From contig NZ_QEWO01000001.1 of assembly GCF_003402235.1 (NCBI RefSeq), forward strand, positions 744,001-808,000: a stretch of DNA of 64,000 nucleotides, read 5' to 3'. Of this stretch, positions 26,930 through 34,424 are shown piece after piece; position 1 is the stretch's first letter, and the number at the start of each line of letters is the position of its first letter. This DNA is from Parahaliea mediterranea. Its GTDB lineage: Bacteria; Pseudomonadota; Gammaproteobacteria; Pseudomonadales; Halieaceae. The notes beneath the pieces were generated by a model. That model made no database searches and was not told the DNA's origin. It was given only the letters and a program-made list of their open reading frames with translations. The position numbers and the translations under genes are program-made.

Positions 26930-27059
26930 GTACGCGGCCATTAAATATGAGTATAGACTCCAAAAGCATGGCCGGCGCGAGCCATCGGGAGCAGCAAAGG
27001 CGTTAATCCAAATTGCTTTCAGGCATCCGGAAGTTATTCGCGAAGGTTTGGGCGGTTAA
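26910..27059 (+). CDS. Possible small ORF overlapping the DUF899 end
   Basis: A 49-residue frame starting MMSTRDEYAAIKYEYRLQKH and ending AFRHPEVIREGLGG. It overlaps the DUF899 stop by 20 bases, and the start region contains a 10-base direct repeat (GATGAGTACG twice). No family is recognised and the start is weak; it may be a remnant of a longer gene. Confidence 0.25.
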   Translation: MMSTRDEYAAIKYEYRLQKHGRREPSGAAKALIQIAFRHPEVIREGLGG

Positions 27060-27087
27060 CTCTCCCAAAGCCAATTAGCACCAACCC

Positions 27088-27357
27088 TCACCGACGACTG
27101 TCCTGAACATCCTGCGCCAGCCAGGCCTTTATCAACGACTGGTAGGGCATGTCTCTTTTGTTGGCTTCAACTTTGATGCTGTCCAGCAAACCTTCGGGAA
27201 GCCTCAATGAGATGGTCTTGGTTGAGGGCTTGAGGTTCGGCAGGACGGCGCGCTCAGCTTTTCTCAAGTCGAGGTATTCGCTTGAATCGTGGCTCTCCCA
27301 GAATTCGCGCTCTTCTTTTTCTGACTGGAAATCCGGGATTTCTTTACGCTTTTTCAT
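27088..27357 (-). CDS. brnA: BrnA-type antitoxin
   Basis: An 89-residue protein with an acidic start (IPDFQSEKEEREFWESHDSSEYLDL), the BrnA/CopG antitoxin pattern, and a C-terminal ribbon-helix-helix (TKTISLRLPEGLLDSIKVEANKR, then MPYQSLIKAWL). It would neutralise BrnT and repress the operon. Its start overlaps the end of brnT by 14 bases. Confidence 0.88.
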   Translation of the reverse strand: MKKRKEIPDFQSEKEEREFWESHDSSEYLDLRKAERAVLPNLKPSTKTISLRLPEGLLDSIKVEANKRDMPYQSLIKAWLAQDVQDSRR

Positions 27358-27643
27358 AAATCATTCTCTCTTTCCGGTGCATACCCCGTGCGGAAATGAC
27401 GCGGATTAAAGCGCCCTGCTCCCGAAGGGTAAATGCGATGTGCAGCTTCCTACCACCACTGGTTTTACCGTAAGCGTGGTATCTGGCTTCATCCTGACTG
27501 TGCTTTTCATCGAGCAACAGCAGCAGCGGGTCATTAAAAAATACCTGTTCAGCCTCAGCCTGACTGACAGCATGTTTTTCCTGGCTTTTCCTGGCATTGC
27601 CATCATCCCAGTTAAAGCCGGTTATTCTTCTGAGATCGACCAT
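27344..27643 (-). CDS. brnT: BrnT-family toxin
   Basis: A 99-residue RelE-like ribonuclease toxin: FNWDDGNARKSQEKHAVS, EQVFFNDPL, DEARYHAYGKTSGGRKLHIA and IRVISARGMHRKERMIYE, all in the order of the BrnT family (toxin first, antitoxin second). I chose the ATG at 27643; the frame extends further upstream into the imuA promoter. The intact pair lies between the cassette island and the SOS operon. Confidence 0.88.
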   Translation of the reverse strand: MVDLRRITGFNWDDGNARKSQEKHAVSQAEAEQVFFNDPLLLLLDEKHSQDEARYHAYGKTSGGRKLHIAFTLREQGALIRVISARGMHRKERMIYEKA

Positions 27644-27725
27644 GGCGTGTATATTTCCATGATATACATGATGGAGCAACACCCAACGCCGGCGCGCACA
27701 CCAACCATTTGACCTCACCCCAATA

Positions 27726-27741
27726 CTGTACAAATATACAG
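27726..27741 (+). promoter_or_regulatory. LexA (SOS) box for the imuA operon
   Basis: CTGT-ACAAATAT-ACAG matches the CTGT-N8-ACAG LexA consensus exactly. It ends 3 bases before the imuA ATG. This predicts DNA-damage induction of imuA-imuB-dnaE2. The next plus-strand gene start is too close for a normal ribosome site. Confidence 0.92.
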
Positions 27742-27744
27742 TAT

Positions 27745-28485
27745 ATGCAAACACTCCCCACACCCAATCCCTCTACCCTCACCCAACTGCTGCGCCGCCG
27801 GGATGTCTGGCGCGGGCGCCGGGCGCAGCGGCTGGGGGATGTGCGCGCCACGGGCTTTGTCGGGCTGGACGGCCACCTGGTAGGCGGTGGCTGGCCGGTG
27901 GGGGCGCTGGTGGAGGTGGGCGCGGCGCAGCTGGGCAGTGGGGAGTGGCTGCTGCTGTCGCACGGCCTGCGCGCAAGCATGGCCGATGGCGGTTATCTGC
28001 TGCTGGTGAACCCGCCCGCCCTGCCCTGCGGCGCGGCGCTGGCCGGGCTCGGCATTGCACTGGAGCGCCTGCTGGTTGTGCGCGCGGCCCAGCGGGGGGA
28101 GCTGCTGGCGGCGGTGCTGGAGGGGCTGAACGCAGGCTGCGTTGAGGCCCTGATGTTCTGGGAGGGCCAGCGCGCCCTGTCCTATGCGGAGCTGCGCAAG
28201 GTGCAGCTGGCGGCGTCTCAGGGGCGCAGCCTCTGTGTGGGCCTGAGCACGGGCAGGATGCGCGGCCACAGCCCGGCGGCGCTGCGCCTGGAACTGCAGG
28301 CGCAAAAAACGGGGGTGCAGGTGCACATCCGCCGCCAGCGCGGCGGCGAGGCGGACATGCGCCTCACCCTGCCCTGGCCGGCCCACTGGGCGCTGCACAC
28401 AGTGGAGCCCTCTGTCCTGCAGCCCCTGCCCGCAGCGCCGGCGCCGGCCACGGCCACCATTCTGCCGCTGGAGGCGCCGGGCTGA
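27745..28485 (+). CDS. imuA: ImuA, SOS mutasome accessory protein
   Basis: A 246-residue RecA/SulA-like protein: LTQLLRRRDVWRGRRAQRL at the start, TGFVGLDGHLVGGGWPVGALVEV, GYLLLVNPP, CVEALMFWEGQ. ImuA proteins help ImuB and DnaE2 in damage-induced mutagenesis. The ATG used lies only 3 bases after the LexA box, so the mRNA may be leaderless; the next methionine is far downstream and would cut the domain. Its stop overlaps the imuB start by one base (TGATG). Confidence 0.92.
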   Translation: MQTLPTPNPSTLTQLLRRRDVWRGRRAQRLGDVRATGFVGLDGHLVGGGWPVGALVEVGAAQLGSGEWLLLSHGLRASMADGGYLLLVNPPALPCGAALAGLGIALERLLVVRAAQRGELLAAVLEGLNAGCVEALMFWEGQRALSYAELRKVQLAASQGRSLCVGLSTGRMRGHSPAALRLELQAQKTGVQVHIRRQRGGEADMRLTLPWPAHWALHTVEPSVLQPLPAAPAPATATILPLEAPG

Positions 28486-29798
28486 TGCTGTGGCTGGCAC
28501 TGCGTTTTACCGCCCTGCCCCCGGCGCCGGAAGGCGCCGCGGCGCTGGATGAGCTGGCGGCCTGGGCCTATGACTACACGCCCCATATCGGCACCTGCCA
28601 GGGCGACAGCCTGCTGCTGGAAATCTCCCGTTGCCTGCGCCTGTTCGGCGGGGTGGAGGCGCTGTGCCAGCTCCTGTTTGCCGACCTGGACAACCTCGCC
28701 CCCCGCTATCACCCGGGGCTGGCGCACACGGCGCCGGGGGCCTGGCTGCTGAGTTTTCAGCAGCACCCGCCGGCGGCGGGCGATAGCCGGGCAGACTTTG
28801 TGCAGCGCCTGCGGGCGGCGCCCCTGCACCTGCTGGAGGCCCAGCACCCCCGGGCGGTGGGCAGCCTGCGGCAAATGGGCCTGGGCCAGCTGGGCGAGGT
28901 GCTGGACCTGCCCCGGGCGGAGCTGGGGCGGCGCTTCGGGCGCGAGTTCAGCGCCTTTCTGGCCGGCATCGAGGGCAGCGCCAGTGCCCCGGCGCCCACC
29001 TTCCACAGCAGCGAAATCTTCCATCACCGCGAAACCTTCCATCACCGCGAAACCTTCCACCGCCAGGTGGAGTTCAACTTCCCCCTGCGCGACAGCAAGC
29101 AGCTGCTGGTGCCGGCCCGCGCGCTGCTGCAACAGCTGGCAACCTGGCTGGTGAGCCGGCAGTTGCAGTGCCAGCAAATCTGCTGGCAGCTGTGCTCGCC
29201 CCGGCAACAGCGGCTGGCGGTGCCGGTGAGTGGCAACCGGGTGCACGGCCACTGGGAAGCGCTGCTGGAGCTGACCCGTCTGCACTTTGAAAGAGTCCAG
29301 CTGGACTTTGATGTGGAGCGCCTGGAGCTCACCTGCCAGCACACGGTGGCGGTGGATTTGCGCAGCCAGCCCCTGTTTGAGGTGGGCGGTGGCGAGCGGG
29401 CGGATGAACAGGCCCGCGCCCTGGTGGCACGCCTGCAGGCCCGCCTGGGGGCCGATGCCCTGTACCAGATACAGCTGTGCCCCGAGCACCTGCCGGAATA
29501 CAGCCAGCAGAACGCCCCGCCCTTTGCCCCGCGGCCAGCGGCCGAGCCCGCCACCGCCCCCCGCCCCGGCTGGCTGCTGGAAGCGCCCCGCCCCCTGCGT
29601 TACTGGGGCGGGCGCCTGTACTGGCACGGCCCCCTGCAGTTGCTGCGCGGGCCAGAGCGCATTCGCGGCTACTGGTGGCAGCCCGAGGGCGAGCGCGCGC
29701 GGGATTACTTTATCGCCCGCAGCAACGACGCCCGGCACTGCTGGGTGTATCGCGACGGCCACAGCGGCCAGTGGTATCTGCATGGCCTTTTTGCCTGA
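28485..29798 (+). CDS. imuB: ImuB, catalytically inactive Y-family polymerase homologue
   Basis: A 437-residue Y-family polymerase relative. The N terminus MLWLALRFTALPP lacks the catalytic Asp seen in DinB/UmuC, as is known for ImuB, which acts as a beta-clamp-binding hub for DnaE2. The fold elements SLLLEISRCLRLFGG, LRQMGLGQLGEVLDLPRAEL and the C-terminal domain ending YWWQPEGERARDYF are present. Residues near 173-192 hold a hexapeptide repeat (FHHRET twice with degenerate copies either side). It overlaps imuA by 1 and dnaE2 by 17 bases. Confidence 0.93.
   Translation: MLWLALRFTALPPAPEGAAALDELAAWAYDYTPHIGTCQGDSLLLEISRCLRLFGGVEALCQLLFADLDNLAPRYHPGLAHTAPGAWLLSFQQHPPAAGDSRADFVQRLRAAPLHLLEAQHPRAVGSLRQMGLGQLGEVLDLPRAELGRRFGREFSAFLAGIEGSASAPAPTFHSSEIFHHRETFHHRETFHRQVEFNFPLRDSKQLLVPARALLQQLATWLVSRQLQCQQICWQLCSPRQQRLAVPVSGNRVHGHWEALLELTRLHFERVQLDFDVERLELTCQHTVAVDLRSQPLFEVGGGERADEQARALVARLQARLGADALYQIQLCPEHLPEYSQQNAPPFAPRPAAEPATAPRPGWLLEAPRPLRYWGGRLYWHGPLQLLRGPERIRGYWWQPEGERARDYFIARSNDARHCWVYRDGHSGQWYLHGLFA
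29001..29060 (+). repeat. 18-base tandem repeat inside imuB
   Basis: TTCCATCACCGCGAAACC occurs at 29019-29036 and again at 29037-29054, with a degenerate copy at 29001-29018 and a partial one after. It encodes FHSSEI-FHHRET-FHHRET-FHRQ. Confidence 0.85.
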
Positions 29799-32700
29799 GC
29801 CGCCCGCGGCGAATACGTTGAGAGCCCCACCCTACGCCGAGCTGGCCGCCCTCAGCAATTTCACCTTTTTGCGCGGCGCATCCCACCCCCACGAGCTGGT
29901 GGAGCAGGCTCACCGGCTTGGCTATCGCGCCCTGGCGCTGGCAGACGAATGCTCGCTGGCCGGGGTGGTGCGCGCCCATGTGCGGGCCCGGGAGCTGGGC
30001 CTGCACCTGATTATCGGCAGCCAGTTTCAGGTGGACGATCACTGCCGCCTGCTGGCCCTGGTGACCGACCGCGCCGCCTATGCCGAGCTGTCCGGGCTGA
30101 TCACCCTGGCCCGGCGGCGCAGCCCCAAGGGCCAATACCGCCTGCACCGGGAGGATTTACGCTTTCGCCTGAAGCGCTGCCTGATCCTGTGGCTGCCACA
30201 GCCCGGCGCGGCGCATGCCAGCGCAGACAGAGAAACGGGCGTCGAGCTCAAGCGCAGTTTTGGCGAGCGCCTGTGGATTGGCGCCAGCCGCCACCTGAGC
30301 GGCGCCGAGGCGGAGCACTGGCAGCACCTGCTGGCGCTGGGCAAGGAACTGCAGGTGCCACTTGTAGCCTGCAGCCAGGCGCAAATGCACTGCCGCTCGC
30401 GCCAGCCCCTGCACGATGTGTTGGCGGCCATTCGCCTGGGGCGGCCGGTGCAGGCCCTGGGCACCCGGCTGGCGGCCAATGCCGAGGCCTACCTGCGCCC
30501 GCGCGCGGCGCTGGCGCGGCTCTACCCGCCGGCGCTGCTGGCACAGACCATCGCCATCGTCCGCCGCTGCACCTTCACGCTCGATGAACTGCGCTACCAG
30601 TACCCCGCCGAGCTGGTGCCGGCCGGCCTGCGCCCCATCCAGCACCTGCGCAATCTGGTGGCTGAGGGCGCCCGCACACGCTGGCCGGGCGGCATGCCGG
30701 CAAGCGTGAACGCAGCACTGGAGAAGGAGTTCGCGCTGATCGAGGAGCTGGCCTACGAGTACTTTTTTCTCACCGTGCACGATGTGGTGCGCTTCGCCCG
30801 GGAGCGCGGCATTCTGTGCCAGGGTCGCGGCTCCGCCGCCAATTCGGTGGTGTGCTACTGCCTGCACATTACGGAAGTCTCCCCCGAGGTGGTGGATGTG
30901 CTGTTCGAGCGTTTTATCTCCAAAGAGCGCAACGAACCGCCGGATATCGACGTGGACTTTGAAAGCCAGCGCCGCGAGGAGGTGATCCAGTACATCTACG
31001 GCAAGTACGGCCGCAAGCACGCCGCCCTGGCCGCCACCGTCATCACCTACCGCACCCGCAGCGCGGTGCGCGATGTGGGCAAGGCGCTGGGGTTTGCCCC
31101 GCAGCAGGTGGACGCACTGGCCAAATCCCTGGCCTGGTGGGATCGCGGCGGCGACCTGGCCAGCCGCGCCCGGGAGCTGCTGGGGGCCGGTGCCGGGGAT
31201 AACAGCAGCGACCTGGTGCCCCACTACCTGGCGCTGGTGCAGGCGCTCTGCGGCTTTCCCCGCCACCTGTCCCAGCATGTGGGGGGCTTTGTGATCGCCC
31301 AGGATCAGGTGAGCGACCTGGTGCCGCTGGAAAACGCCGCCATGCCCGAGCGCACCATCATCCAGTGGGACAAGGACGACCTTGAATCCCTGGGTCTGTT
31401 GAAGGTGGATGTGCTGTCGCTCGGCATGTTGTCGGCCCTGCGCCGGGCGCTGGCGCTGGTGAGCCGCTATGAGCCGGGCATCGCCAGCCTGGCGGACATC
31501 CCCCGGGAGGATGCGCAAACCTACGACATGCTGTGCCGGGCGGATGCCATCGGCGTGTTCCAGGTGGAATCCCGCGCCCAGCTGTCCATGCTGCCACGGC
31601 TCAAACCCCGCTGTTTTTACGACCTGGTAATCGAGATCGCCATCGTGCGCCCGGGGCCCATCCAGGGCGACATGGTCACCCCCTATCTCAAGCGCCGGGC
31701 CGAACTGCGCGCGGGCAAAAGCACTGGCGGCGACCCCGCCTCGCCCCTCACCCAGGTGCTGCGGCGCACCCTCGGGGTGCCCATTTTCCAGGAGCAGGCC
31801 ATTCGCATCGCCATGGTGGCGGCGGAGTTTTCCGGCGGCGAGGCCGACAACCTGCGCCGGGCCATGGCCAGCTGGGGCAAAAACGGCAACCTGCTGCAGT
31901 TCCAGCAGCGTTTTATCGACGGCATGACCGGCAACGGCTACGCGCGGGATTTTGCCGAGCGCATCTTCGAGCAGATCAAGGGCTTTGGCGGCTATGGCTT
32001 TCCCGAATCGCACTCTGCCAGCTTCGCCCTGCTGTGCTACTTCTCCTCCTGGCTCAAGTGCCACCACCCGGCGGCTTTTTACTGCGCCCTGCTGAACAGC
32101 CAGCCAATGGGTTTTTACACGCCCTCGCAGTTGGTGCAGGACGCCCGCCGCCGGGGGCTCACCGTGCGGCCGGTGGATGTGCGCCACAGCGACTGGGAAA
32201 ACACCCTGGAGGGCCAGGCGCCCGCACTCGCCCTGCGCCTGGGCCTGTGCAGCGTGTCGGGGCTGGAGGAAGCCGCCGGACTGCGCATTGTTGCCGCGCG
32301 GCAGGTGCACGCCTTCAGCGACACCCGGGATCTGGCGCGCCGCGCCCAGTTGGCCAGCCGCCCGCTGCAACTGCTGGCGGCGGCCGACGCCCTGCGCGGC
32401 ATCAGCGGCCACCGCTTCCAGTCTCACTGGGAGGTGGCCGGCATCGAGGCCCACCGCCCGCTGCTGGGTGATGTCGGGGAGTCGCCCCAGCAGCCCGTTG
32501 AGCTGCCCGCCCCCGGCCTGGCCCAGAACATCGCCGCCGACTACCGCAGCACCGGCCTCAGCCTGCGCCCCCACCCCATGGCCCTGCTGCGCTCGCAGCT
32601 GCCCTTCCGCCGCTGCAAAACCCAGGCCGAGCTGGCCGGCATTGGCCACGGCCGGTTTGTGCGGGTGGCCGGGCTGGTCACCAACCGGCAGCGGCCGGGC

Positions 32701-32934
32701 ACCGCCAAGGGCACCCTCTTCCTCACCCTGGAGGACGAAACGGGCAACATCAATGTGATTGTGTGGAAGGCCACCCAGGCCCACTTTCGCGAGCCCCTGC
32801 TACGGGCGCAGCTGTTGCTGGTGAAGGGCACCGTGGAGAGCAACGGCGAGGTGGTGCATGTGATTGCCGGGGCGCTGGAGGACTGTTCGCAGCACCTGTT
32901 TGGCTTTACCGTGGATTCGCGGGACTTTCGTTAA
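29782..32934 (+). CDS. dnaE2: DnaE2 (ImuC) error-prone DNA polymerase III alpha subunit
   Basis: A 1050-residue C-family polymerase for SOS translesion synthesis. PHP domain at the start (YAELAALSNFTFLRGASHPHE, LADECSLAG), then palm motifs GRGSAANSVVCYCL and the catalytic pair in PPDIDVDFES, the FGGYGFPESHSASFA segment, helix-hairpin-helix and OB fold (FVRVAGLVTNRQRPGTAKG) at the C terminus. The size matches DnaE2, shorter than replicative DnaE. The ATG at 29782 overlaps imuB by 17 bases; a TTG at 29818 is possible. Confidence 0.94.
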   Translation: MAFLPEPPAANTLRAPPYAELAALSNFTFLRGASHPHELVEQAHRLGYRALALADECSLAGVVRAHVRARELGLHLIIGSQFQVDDHCRLLALVTDRAAYAELSGLITLARRRSPKGQYRLHREDLRFRLKRCLILWLPQPGAAHASADRETGVELKRSFGERLWIGASRHLSGAEAEHWQHLLALGKELQVPLVACSQAQMHCRSRQPLHDVLAAIRLGRPVQALGTRLAANAEAYLRPRAALARLYPPALLAQTIAIVRRCTFTLDELRYQYPAELVPAGLRPIQHLRNLVAEGARTRWPGGMPASVNAALEKEFALIEELAYEYFFLTVHDVVRFARERGILCQGRGSAANSVVCYCLHITEVSPEVVDVLFERFISKERNEPPDIDVDFESQRREEVIQYIYGKYGRKHAALAATVITYRTRSAVRDVGKALGFAPQQVDALAKSLAWWDRGGDLASRARELLGAGAGDNSSDLVPHYLALVQALCGFPRHLSQHVGGFVIAQDQVSDLVPLENAAMPERTIIQWDKDDLESLGLLKVDVLSLGMLSALRRALALVSRYEPGIASLADIPREDAQTYDMLCRADAIGVFQVESRAQLSMLPRLKPRCFYDLVIEIAIVRPGPIQGDMVTPYLKRRAELRAGKSTGGDPASPLTQVLRRTLGVPIFQEQAIRIAMVAAEFSGGEADNLRRAMASWGKNGNLLQFQQRFIDGMTGNGYARDFAERIFEQIKGFGGYGFPESHSASFALLCYFSSWLKCHHPAAFYCALLNSQPMGFYTPSQLVQDARRRGLTVRPVDVRHSDWENTLEGQAPALALRLGLCSVSGLEEAAGLRIVAARQVHAFSDTRDLARRAQLASRPLQLLAAADALRGISGHRFQSHWEVAGIEAHRPLLGDVGESPQQPVELPAPGLAQNIAADYRSTGLSLRPHPMALLRSQLPFRRCKTQAELAGIGHGRFVRVAGLVTNRQRPGTAKGTLFLTLEDETGNINVIVWKATQAHFREPLLRAQLLLVKGTVESNGEVVHVIAGALEDCSQHLFGFTVDSRDFR

Positions 32935-32947
32935 TTCAGGAAGCACG

Positions 32948-32974
32948 AAAAAAAGGGGTGGCGGCGGCCACCCC
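32948..32974 (-). terminator. Rho-independent terminator of the Spy-like gene
   Basis: On the minus strand GGGGTGG (32974-32968) and CCACCCC (32961-32955) form a 7-bp stem with a six-base loop, followed by seven T (32954-32948). It lies just after the Spy-like gene. It is also placed to stop dnaE2 reading from the other side, but without a T-tract in that direction. Confidence 0.85.
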
Positions 32975-33002
32975 AGGCTACAGGGTTAACGGGAGTCCCT
33001 GC

Positions 33003-33533
33003 TCAGTTCGCGTCGTCGCCGGCATCCGGCGCGGAGCGGCCTTCGCCCCGCTTGTGTTCGCCGCGTTTGTGTTCGCCGTGCTTGTGAGAGCCACGGCCAT
33101 CGCGCTGTTTACGGCGCTCCATCATCTGGTCCAGCTCGGCCAGCTGCGTTTCGGTCAGCACATCACGCACCTGATGCTGGGATTCGGCCATCTGATAGGT
33201 CATGCGGCTGGTGATCTGGCCAATTTCGTCGGCGGCGGCCTGCACTGCGCCGGCGTCAAAGCTGTCGCCGCTGTTGCTATTGCTGCGCAGTGTTTCGCGC
33301 AGTTCGCCCAGCCGCTGGCGGTCGGCCTCGCTCTGGCTGCGCTGGCTCTCCAGAATCTGGCGGATCTGGGTTTGCTGCGCTTCGCTCAGCGACAGCTTCT
33401 CGCTCATGCGCTCGATCATGTGCTCCGGGCCCGGCCCGCGATCAAAACCGGGGCCCGCCACGCTGACCCCCGCGCCAAGCAGCGCAATGCTGAGGCCGGT
33501 GGCGGTGAGGGTCTGTTTTAACAGGTGTTTCAT
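33003..33533 (-). CDS. Spy/CpxP-family periplasmic protein
   Basis: A 176-residue protein with a signal peptide (MKHLLKQTLTATGLSIALL, then GAGVSVA). It has two LTxxQ-type segments (LSEAQQTQIRQILES and LTETQLAELDQMMERRK), the hallmark of the CpxP/Spy chaperones. The C terminus is His/Lys/Arg-rich (SHKHGEHKRGEHKRGEGR) and may bind metals. AGGAG sits 7 bases before the ATG. It is divergent from cpxRA, the classic arrangement in which CpxP inhibits CpxA. Confidence 0.88.
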   Translation of the reverse strand: MKHLLKQTLTATGLSIALLGAGVSVAGPGFDRGPGPEHMIERMSEKLSLSEAQQTQIRQILESQRSQSEADRQRLGELRETLRSNSNSGDSFDAGAVQAAADEIGQITSRMTYQMAESQHQVRDVLTETQLAELDQMMERRKQRDGRGSHKHGEHKRGEHKRGEGRSAPDAGDDAN

Positions 33534-33623
33534 GGCAGTCTCCTTTAGTGTGCCCCGCTCGCTGATGCCGCAGGACTGGGAGCCAGTGTAGGCAGCGCCC
33601 CGGTTAAACTCCTCACCACACCA

Positions 33624-33638
33624 GTAAAGAAGTGTTAA
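33624..33638. promoter_or_regulatory. CpxR-box-like site
   Basis: GTAAA-GAAGT-GTTAA fits the CpxR consensus GTAAA-N5-GTAAA with one mismatch. It lies in the 186-base gap between the Spy-like gene and cpxR. Further GTTAA words occur at 33603 and 33654. Confidence 0.55.
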
Positions 33639-33719
33639 GAAGCGCCACGGCGGGTTAAGTGGCGTGACAGGGCCGGTGCAAACGCTGACAATCCAGCCTG
33701 AACCCCAAGGGACGGGCCC

Positions 33720-34424
33720 ATGGACGCCGACATTCTCATCATCGACGACGACACCGAACTGTGCGAACTGCTGGCGGAGTTTTTGAGCCTTGAGGGCTTT
33801 CGGGTGCAGGCCCGGCACAACGGCGAACAGGCCCTGGCACACTGCCACGAACAGCCCTACGACGCCATTGTGCTGGACATCATGCTGCCCGGCCTGCAGG
33901 GCCTGGAAGTGCTGCGCCGGCTGCGCGCCTTCAGCCACACCCCGGTGTTGATGCTCACCGCCCGCGGCGAAGACACCGACCGCATTGTCGGCCTGGAGCT
34001 GGGCGCCGACGACTACCTGCCCAAACCCTGCAACCCGCGCGAGCTGGCGGCGCGGCTGCGGGCCATTCTGCGCCGCACCCAGGCCCAGGAAGAGGCCAGC
34101 CCCAGCCGCGAACTGCAGGTGGGCCGCCTGCACCTGAACAGCAGCCAGCGCCAGGCCAGCTACAACGGCGCGGCGCTGAACCTGACCAGCGCCGAATTCA
34201 ACGTGCTGCACAGCCTGCTGGCCCGCGCCGGCCAGGTGGTGGACAAAGACACCCTGTGCCAGGAGGCCCTGGGCCGGCCCCTGTCGGCCTACGACCGCAG
34301 CGTAGACGTGCACGTCAGTAAAATCCGCCGCAAGCTGGCGGACTGCGGCGGCGACAACCTCATCCTGAGCGTGCGCGGCGCCGGCTACCAGTACGCCCCC
34401 GACGCCGGCGGAGCGCCCGCGTGA
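33720..34424 (+). CDS. cpxR: CpxR-like response regulator
   Basis: A 234-residue OmpR-family regulator. The receiver has IIDDD, the phospho-acceptor D53 in IVLDIMLPG, T in LMLTARGEDTD and K in YLPKPCNPRE. The C-terminal winged helix contains LTSAEFNVLHSLLARAGQVVDKD and AYDRSVDVHVSKIRRKL. It is followed with a four-base overlap by the sensor kinase. The Spy/CpxP gene next door supports the Cpx assignment over other OmpR members. Confidence 0.92.
   Translation: MDADILIIDDDTELCELLAEFLSLEGFRVQARHNGEQALAHCHEQPYDAIVLDIMLPGLQGLEVLRRLRAFSHTPVLMLTARGEDTDRIVGLELGADDYLPKPCNPRELAARLRAILRRTQAQEEASPSRELQVGRLHLNSSQRQASYNGAALNLTSAEFNVLHSLLARAGQVVDKDTLCQEALGRPLSAYDRSVDVHVSKIRRKLADCGGDNLILSVRGAGYQYAPDAGGAPA

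Noticed and set aside
30157-32784. Long open frame antisense to dnaE2
   Set aside because: Shadow of dnaE2; no motif, no ribosome site.
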